A stretch of 64,000 bases of DNA from Lumbricus terrestris (lineage: Eukaryota; Annelida; Clitellata; Crassiclitellata; Lumbricidae), in the NCBI GenBank assembly GCA_949752735.1, contig OX457042.1, forward strand, positions 20,442,243 through 20,506,242. Reading direction: 5' to 3'. Every line of letters starts with the position of its first letter. Within the stretch, counting starts at the first letter, position 1. The notes under the pieces are model-generated. The model was not told where the DNA came from, did not search any database, and saw nothing but the letters and a program-made list of their open reading frames with translations. This document shows, piece after piece, positions 37,901-48,200 of the stretch. The position numbers were made by a program, and so were the translations under genes.

Positions 37901-39238
37901 TATCAAAGGGCAGCAGATTGATGGTGGTTCTCCTTGTCTGACCAGGGTTCAAATCTCATTTTGTCTTTATGTGACCTTGACAAAGTGCTGTTGATTCATT
38001 GAAGGACAGGCTGTAGAATTGTCACTTTATCATTTATATTTCAGAAAAGAGATCACATTCAAACCAGGGTCATGACTCATGACCCTCTGGAGCAGGTAGA
38101 CTGATTTTGTGACGTATGTCAAGGTATCATAGTATCGTAATACAGACATACAGAGATGGCAGGATGGTCTGGTGGATGGGTAGATCAACTATGGATTCTG
38201 ATGAGATAAGTGGGTCAATTGAAGGCTGAATGGATGAATTGATAAATATTATAAGCTAGTCCTAGACACTCATTACCTCAATTTCTTCACCATACCTTAT
38301 TATCATATATCCTTCTTTACCTAACCTTTTATCCACCAAACTTTCCATAATTTTACTATACATTGGCCAACATTGTCTATTTTAGCGGTGGCTGAGCTGG
38401 AAGTGTCTCTGAGTAGATCTCTTGAAGATGCGCAATATAAATTCTCAAAATAAATGAATGAATGCCTTACGTTACGTTTTCTGACCTTACTTTATCTTAA
38501 CCTACCTTGCCATACCTTTATCGGCTGACCCTATCTCAACCTGATTCCCAAAAACCACGTTTGGGGGGACACAAATTAACCTGAATTCATTGGTGGGTAA
38601 CCAAGAAACTCCAATTTAAATTAACCCACCATTTATTCCCATTATGTCTCATACATAAAAGACATTTTTTACAAATAAAACAATAAAACCTTTAATCAAC
38701 AGAGCATTTCTTATAAATGGAATATATATCAGACGATCTATTATCAATGTAAACTTAAAAATCCCAGTCCTTCTTAAAAGCCACAGCAAACGAACTTCAC
38801 TAAACAATAATGAGAATAAGATTGACAGTTCGTTCGGATGCAAAAATATCACACGTAGAACCAAACTCCAGAGCGGTTAAGTCTGCTCATTGCAGAATTA
38901 TCACAAATTAAATTCATGGCTGATAACAATGAATCTCGTTTTGGAATTGTGAAAGCCTTTTCAACGCAGAATGTAAATAAAAATAAAAATACACGATTTA
39001 TACGAATCAAATTTACGACAAACTGAATTTGTGGTTCACAATAATCAGAATCGCTACAAAAGAGCAGCCGATCTTTACTGAACGTAGGAAATGCAAGTCT
39101 GTATTGTATCATATAGCATGCAAGTCTGTATTGTATCATTTATAGCATGCAAGTCTGTGTTGTATCATTTATAGCATCCTCTAGCAACCTCAGTTAACAA
39201 TGTCACAGGAATGTCGTTAAGTGATTCAATCAAGAAAA

Positions 39239-39278
<40 letters not shown>

Positions 39279-42200
39279 AGCTTCATGAATCAAGACTTAA
39301 AGAACCTTTTTCATGACCTTACACACCTTAAACTCCTATCCGTACAGTCTTTATCTGATCCTGTCTCAACCTGATTCACACCGAGCAATCTATGCAGTCA
39401 CAAGGTCAGAAGCATGGATACCAATTTAACTCTGGGCATAGCATTAACAGTTGCATGGTCTGTGCTTTAGTGCTAGTGTCGACTTTTGTGGTCAGCACAG
39501 TTTGGAGGACGGTGATCTTGGGAAATTCTCACGCCCAGAGATATTTAGTCTTTTTTGCAAATTGTGATTGTGCGATCGTGGTATCATCATGTTAGATCTG
39601 GAGCACCGCTGATAAGCCTTTCTTGAAGCACTGGCATAATATAAATTTGCAAATACAGTCACAATTGTTGACCATGGATCAGTGGACCCTGCTGGTTGGG
39701 TGGGGTTACATAAGAGTGAACATTAAACAAGCATTTTGAGTGATATTCACCATCCATGAAGGCCAGTTCTCTGTCTAACTGGTCAGCTACTGACTATGGA
39801 CAAATGCTTGTCTAGCACGGACCTGGCTGCCTCATGAACATCACATGTCATCTACCAACTGTCTAGGATATGCCAGTTGGCGATTGTAGTCATGTGTTGC
39901 AAACACGCGCTTAGCGGCCTTAGTTCCTCAGTCTCAATGCAACTTAGACTAAGCAGGAACTGTCAACATGGAGAAACTTTGTAGCAACTCTTGGTGTGCA
40001 AGAGTTAGTCGCCTGCCTTTATTTCTACCACTTCGCATGCTGCTCAAAATTACCCTGCAAATCTGGACGAAAATATAATCAATCAATCTAATATCATTTA
40101 CGCCAGCAAACATGATTCTGAATCATACTGAACGACTTAAGTTCTCAAACTTAAATTACTATTTTTTACTAAGGTTCATCCCGCAGTTAGCTGTTTGTGA
40201 GGTGACTGTGTAGCGGTATGGCTGCGGTATATATAAATTGTTGTTATTATCATACAACAAAAATCTTCAATTACATTACCTTACATTGATTTACTTCCAA
40301 AACGCAACATTTGTCATCATAATGCTACCATACATTAACAATGAGATAACATAAGCAGAGTGATCCTGAAAACCTTGTACAAATTTAAGCAAGCACTAAT
40401 CAGTCACTACATGAGTAACATTGAGTATCTTGTGACAAGAATGATGTTACGCTAAAAACATACTATGAACGTTCACAGCTAATAACAGAATAATCAGTAC
40501 TAAACACAGTAAGCACTTCAACCTCAATAACAATATCTCGGCAATATCTCAGTATTGGAGTACATGCAAGTATCTTGTTCGGTCTCACAAATCCAACTGT
40601 TATCTCAAGTACTTTAGAGTATTTGAAGAGTAACTCAGCCTGTCAGAGCACAATGGTCTTCTCTGCAGCGCGCTTAACTTGGAATCCGACAGCTGCAGGT
40701 TCCAAACTGGCTACATGCAGCGATGCTGGACAAGTTTTTTGAACAGCTACTATTGGGTTTCCACATCACCCAAAAGATCATTAACACCTAATAAACAATT
40801 ATCCTATTACCTTACCTTAGCTAACTTACCTAATAAATGACACGACAGTTCAATTTATACAGCCCATTTTTTAAACCTAGACGACTTCGAATATGTCAAC
40901 AATCGAAGAACGAATGATGTTCTTGATCTATTTCTACGCTGGAACCCCGTTCCGTCCGGCCAACTGGTTGGACGTAAGGAGGTCGAATCGGAAATTTAGA
41001 GCCACCGTCGCCGGAGCTCAAACTAAAAAAATTAAAGGAAAAATTTTCATTACGACGAGAAATGAGAAGTCAGCGGTAGATTGGACATTATTGTACAGAA
41101 GGAGGTTCCAGCGCAGTCTCTTTACCATATAAATCTTACTTCAAATACCCAAAAATTATATTTGAACAGTTCAAGGTTAAACATGAATATTTAAGTCGGC
41201 ATCCCCGCTATAAAATATGCAGCCTCGATCTTACCCATGTTTCACCCGAAATACCTTCAAACATGACCCTGACATGGATGGCACAGTGGCCAAGTCTTTA
41301 ACATGCTAGCCTGTATTCAAATTCCATGTCCTTCACATACGTTAATCATAATGTTGGACTGCTCATCACACTTGAAGGCCATCATCTCAAGTGTCTCTTC
41401 AAATCCAGTGCTCAAGTACACACAGCCACAATAACACACAAAGAAAGACTTTTAAAAGGCAATTGCTTTATATTACGTGATCTTATGCCACACTACCATG
41501 AGTCACATTACATTACGTGCAGGGACATGAGAAATTGAAGACTTCCCCTACATAAAGATCCCAACCAGGATGTCATGTTGCTCTGAAATTAATCTTCACA
41601 GAGCGACCGACCTTTGTAGTGTGTTTAACCAACCGCTTTCTCTTTCTAATCATTTAATCGTTTCATATTAATCGCTATTTGTATCACTTACTATTAGGTC
41701 AAATGAAACTATTTACACAGCAAGACCTACACCAATAGAACTAAGGACCCTGGATGCAAAAACCACATGTATTCAAACTTCTGGTGATGACACCACCGGC
41801 TGAGTATAGCCGAATCAATGATGCAGCACTATGCTGTTCTGTCCCTAGCCTTTCTCCTGTACAGACAGGTTTCTTATTTAGGACTTCTGTAATTATCCCA
41901 CTACTCAATACAAGCACCAATAACAGCCAGCAAGAATCGCATACTCGGTAACATTTAGTGCAGAATATGTAGCACTCAATGTTACAAAGTACTCACTACG
42001 ATGCAAGAACATTATGAACATAAGCACTAGTACTTTACTTTTCATCAGCAGAGGCCACGCACACATGGGTGTCAATGGCAAGCTACTGGTTCTTGTTTCA
42101 CAATTGTTTCAACTGCATAATTGTACACTCTAACCGGTTGCGGTCTGTCAACCGGATTGTTGATTAAACGAAAATTATTATTATTATTATGGGGGGGATG

Positions 42201-45200
42201 GTTCAGTACGTCCTCGTCATCTCCCCTGGGCAACAGGACCTGGTCCTGGCTAAATCTGAACCAGGGAGAGACCTGATCAGTCGCCTTTCACACCAACTGA
42301 TCATGAAACTCAAATATGGAAAGCTCTACTACTAATTATTATTATTATTATTCATCTCTTTGATGATAACACCATGACTGGCTGGGCATGGACCGCATAT
42401 CCGACATGAAGCACTGCATAATGCTCAGTACAGGGTACCAAGTGCTGGGTAAAAAGGACCAGACACAAAGTACCAAGTACCCATTCCCAAATAGTAACAT
42501 GCAGTCTGACGATGTAAGTCAATAAAATAATAATTCGAAGTCTCCCATTCAAAACCAACTAAACTGATACACGTAAAATCTGCTGAATTATGATCATGTC
42601 TCCTACGTCTCTGTTCAAAAACAGTTACGGCATTTCAAACCACTTAATCATGACGGGTTCTTCTTCAACACAAAAAACCCCCAAAGAACGTTTATCGCAG
42701 TTTTCCCAGCATCACCAAACACCAGGACAACGCTCAGACTTATTCACCTTGGAAGAATTAACAAACAGTAACAGAGTGCCTCTGAGTAGATCTCTTGAAG
42801 AAGCGCTACATAAATTCTTGAAATGAATGAATATCTTTTCCAAACACCAACTAAGTCGAGGCACTGTACGCAAACAAATCAAAACCATATCTTCAAAAAA
42901 GCCTAAAACCATGACGACGGTCTTACCTGTTGTCTCTGGAAGTGATGTGACCGCCGCCAGGTCCTGACTGCTGAACGGATCTTTTCCCGTTCGACTGCGC
43001 AGCTGTTCACGCAAACTCTGAAGCTGGATCTTCATGCACTCGTAGCTGGCGACATGCAGCGATCCGATCCAGCTGTCTCGATCCGCCTCCACCTGCGTTG
43101 CAAGTCGAATCACTCGATCGTCACCCTCAAAGACTAAACACACAACAACAACATTACATCAACAACAACAACAGCAACAACATTATCATTTCCATTATCA
43201 TCAATATCATCATGAACTATAATTGCTGAAGTACTTTTTAAGTAAGTATTAATAATTAGTCACTTCATGTTAAAGAATTGATACAATTGTTGCTACTGCC
43301 GCAATAAAAGATAATAATGAAATACAATAAGTAAAAATCACTAAAAGCCACATCACATGGTTTTAAAAGATGGGAGGCGTCAATGTGGGGCGTGGTGGTG
43401 CAGTGGGTATGCTCCTTGTCTTGCAGCCAGGGGTTGCAAGATTGAATCTACCTCAAGTCACCGTGTAGGGATCTTGGGCAAATCCTTCACTCATAATTGC
43501 TCAGCGCATCTGTGTGAAACTCTGATGCAGTGTCTGTGCTGCAGTCGGGAGCGCTTCTGAGTAGCGAGCTTGAAGAGGCACTATAACAAGTGCACATACA
43601 AACAATAAAAATATGTTATGAATAGGTGGCTTTGCTAAGTCTGTGGCCGGATTTGCCCCCCTGGATCCGCCTCTGCTAACATACACACAATTAAAAAAAT
43701 GTGGGTATTACCTTCAACAGACCTATCAATTACATGTGCCGTTAACTACCCCTATTAAACTACCTATAGATATTAAACCATCAATGCCGTCAATCTGGAT
43801 GGCAGATAGATAAGACATCCACCATTCACATTAGCTTCTCGGGGTCTACAACCCAAGTAACATAACGTTCAGAAAAAGTTAATTGAAATCGTACAGAACA
43901 AACTTCAAGATTTCCTACAATCCAAAGAATATCTCAAGACTTCAGGGATTACTTTTCCACCAGGTAATACAAATATTAATAAAATAAATAAATGAACAAA
44001 TATGATCAATTTTTACTGAACTGAAGCCCTCACCTATAGCAAAAAGTCAACAAAAAACCACAGCTCACAGAAAGCGTAAACATCCTGCTAACTGGTTTGC
44101 TCAATATGATAAAAAAACTAGTTGAAAGCAGAATTGATGACATTTACAAGATCTATCCAAATATATCCAAAAATAATCCCAAATACGATAAAAAAGTTCA
44201 ATTAATCAACCTAGATAGATAGTTAAAGCCATTGTCTCATTTTCTCCAGACAGTTTTTAAAATCATGAGGGACAAAATCAAACAATAAAACAGAAAGCCA
44301 CACAATGTAATACAGATACCGGTAGTCACTTGATAAACTATAGATAATTAATACAATGTAATACAGATACCGGTGGTTACTTGATAAATTATAGATAAAT
44401 CTTTAACCCTTTACCCGTTCATTTTTAAAGTTTAAGCCTGTTTTCAGCGGATATTCTCGGGGCAAACGGGTAAAGGATTAAATAGACAAATCTTTAAGTA
44501 GCTAAATCTTTAAATAAATAAATCTTTTAAAATAAATAAATAAAAATAAATCTACGTACCGATGATGAACGAGTAATAGGAGTGGTCCTCTTCATCATCG
44601 TCGAGTTGTACAACGCATCTTTCGAGCACAAAAACTCCGAGCACTTCCGATGACTGCACAACGAAACAATCACTTTACTTTACATACAAATCGAATCTAA
44701 TCTGATTTAAATCTGATTCCAATCTAATCTTTTCTCTCGGGATCAATCGCACTGGGAGCACTTCAGAAAGTCTTTTACTGAGGAAGCGATTTTATAAATG
44801 GTCATACAAATTCAATACAATACAATTTAATGTAACCCCAATCTGACCAAATCTGAGAAGAAACCTTTAAAATCTAATCTAGTCTTAACAGCAACAATCA
44901 AATCTCTTCTGATTCATCAACATCATATAAATTCCACTCAGTGACAACCAACCCAACAGTAATGCCCAGTTCTACTTAAATAGTTTTCATATCTTCATCA
45001 TCCTCTCTTCATTCAAACTGTGCACCAGCGCTAAACGCCTTGCAACTTTCAGCCCCCCAGAGCTTAAGTTTTCTGTGCTTCTCTTCCCCGTGAAAACTTC
45101 TACAACGCATTGTGTCTCATCCTCTGCAGTTAACAATCAGATGATCTGCTATTACAGTGGTTCCCAACCCATGGCCCGCGGGCCAAAAGTGGCCAGCCTG

Positions 45201-48200
45201 GTCTACACAAATGGCCCGCAGCATCTCAATGAATTAAGAAAAAATATATGTAAAAATTGACAATTTGGACATGATAGCATAATCATGTATAATTCTTTTC
45301 TATTACAAATAATTTTATTTGGACGTTAATAAATCGCATCAAACATTCTTTTTGATTCAATTAACAATTTTATATACCTTTAGTTAATTAAATTTTAGCC
45401 TTGCGGCTCCCTAATGTCCTTCAACTAAGAAAAAGTGGCCTTCGTGTCCTCCAACTTTTAGAAAAAGTGGCCCGATAGTCAAAAAAGGTTGGGAACCACT
45501 GTGCTATTGCATCTGTACTTACAACATCCTCGTCCCATGACCAATCATCCTATGACCAATCGTCCTATGACCAATCGTCCTAGGACCAATCGTCCTATGA
45601 CCGATCGTCCTATGACCAATCGTCCTATGACCAATCGTCCTAGGACCAATCGTCCTAGGACCAATCGTCCTATGACCGATCGTCCTATGACCAATCGTCC
45701 TATGACCAATCGTCCTAGGACCAATCGTCCTATGACCGATCGTCCTATGACCAATCGTCCTAGGACCAATCGTCCTATGACCGATCGTCCTATGACCAAT
45801 CGTCCTAGGACCAATCGTCCTATGACCGATCGTCCTATGACCAATCGTCCTAGGACCAATCGTGCTATGACCGATCGTCCTATGACCAATAGAACCCTTA
45901 TACAAATGAGATGATCTGCTATTGTGTCTGTACTTACAACATCCCTCGTTTTGAAGTAGAAGAGGAGATTTCCTCGCAAGCGAAACAGTCTCTCGACATA
46001 AACTGAAAGTGCAATAAAATCCAATAATTACTCAACACAATTCACTACTGCTACAAATTAGCTTTCGCTCTTGTGACAGACAAAACTAAATATTACACAA
46101 ATTCTGTCAGCTGGCAAAGTCAGAAGATCTGTGACACATGGGTTCAAAACTAGCCACATGACAGTTTCAGAACTTCAATCATAAGATACAATAGATCCGC
46201 TCAAAAATACTTTGTACAGAGTGAAAATATCTTTTTCTAACTGAAGTTATACTCGTTTGATTCTTTCATTAGTTCAGAGTGAGAAAATTGAATACAAAGT
46301 TTCTGAATATTCGTGTCATCAAAGTCTTCACAAACCGCTAACTGGATTATTTTGCAATTTCACTGGGCAATAAAGGAATATATTCTGAATCACATAATGC
46401 AAACCGCATCAAAATCGGTTTACTACTTTGCAAATTATGGCAAATTCACAGCCATCCATTGAATAGAAGAATATTCTACATTCTTGACCCCTCTCGCCTA
46501 TTTCAGCTTCTAGTGCATTATCTAGGAAGCAGCAAGCAACCGGGTTTTGAGCCCCAGCACCACATATGTCCAAGGGTTGAGAGAATTTTTTACTGAGACC
46601 AAGACTGGACAAGACTCATTATCCTATGAGTTACACCAAATCAACAGAACACTTAGGAAAATGGTTCAGAGTTAAACAACAATGACACCTAAACGTACTT
46701 GATGTTGTTTATATGAAAGATCTTCACTCATGACTTCACTGTACATGAATACATGCTACCAATGCGGTTCAGACATTCCACCCAGAAAATTTCCCCAGAT
46801 ATTTTTTATACTCTTTTCTGATCATTTTCAGATGCACGTGTAAAAATGCCGTATTTTACAAGTACGTGAACTCTTTTGCAGCCACATTGCTTTTGATGAC
46901 TTCTGCCATTAGTAATTGACACCCGTACAAAAACACTTAAAATCTGTACAAATATTAACATGTCAAACATCATTTATGTTGGTACATTAGTCCTCAACAA
47001 CTCTATCCTGAAAATGTATTTGCCTACAAGTTAATGAATACACAAAACATTTTTTTAAATAGAAAGGTAAAAATCCATAAAAATTCTGCAAATAGAATTT
47101 TTTAATAAAAAGTTGTACCTGCGGCAAATTGTGTATCAAAATTGTAGCAACAGATGCAGATCCAAAAAATTAGTAAATTTAGTCCAAAAATTTGTTTATG
47201 TTTCTGCTACTCTGTGATAACATCAGCACTCCGAATGTACCGATACATCGCTTTTTTACCATCTCTCAATCCAAAACATCCACCGCATCATCAAATGTAT
47301 AACTTTCAAGAGCCTGAACAACATTGCATGATAAATATAATTTATTTTGGGGAGACTTCACTGATGAATACAAAACAATAGACTGTGCATGCGTGCGGCA
47401 GAAATGAACTGATGTTTTTATTAGCCAGTGATGAGATGAGCACTCACACGATATTGTCTCGCTGTCTCTCAATACATTATACTCCTGAAACATCTGCCTC
47501 ATCAAAAGTCTCGTTCGAGAGCCTTTACAACATTTTCTGAACGATATAATTTATTTGTTTGGACATGCTCAATTGCCCATGGATAAAAACAGCAGACTAC
47601 ACAGAAACGTCCAGTGACGTAGAAAGAAGACATGACTGTTTCAATTCAAATGCATGACTGCAAAGTTCTGTCTAAAAAGAGATGGGAAGGGAGGGTGCGT
47701 GGGGCAGGTGAAAAGCCGAAATTTTCCTAGCAGCATCGAGTACCCAACGGGGTGGTGCTGGTGGGGCTGTGGCAGGGATGGATAAGAGCTGGAGAATAGG
47801 ATGGGGTGGGATTGGGCAAAAGAAAAATTTACCGGGCAATGCAAAGTACCAGAGGCAAACCCGCCCCACACCTGGGTTGGGGGATGAAAAATATAAATTT
47901 CAAGGGCAACGCTGGGCACCTCAGCTAGCACTGCGTAACTGTAAATGTATCTAATTACAGGCTCTCAACTACAGCACGGACTCTGCATCAGAGTTTCACG
48001 TCGAAATGCATGAACAATTGTGAGTGAAGGACTTGCTCAAGGTCCCTACGCTGCAGCTTGAGGTGGATTCGAACCTGGAACCCTTCGGCTCCAAGGCACC
48101 GAACCCACCACTACACCCTCATTAGTAGCATCCTTGTGGGGCGCGGTGGTATAGTGGTGGCGTCGTTGCCTTGAAGCCGGAAGGTTCGAATCCACCTCGC

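Noticed and set aside
45489..46024. Three overlapping frames of 128-159 codons ([13 protein letters not shown])
   Set aside because: They are produced by a 15-bp minisatellite that is a multiple of three in length. Only the last 65 nt on the minus strand are coding (INPP4 exon 2).
46409..46612. 67-codon minus-strand frame downstream of SINE-like sequence
   Set aside because: It overlaps a weak tRNA-like B box (GGGTTTTGAGCCCC) and has no coding character.
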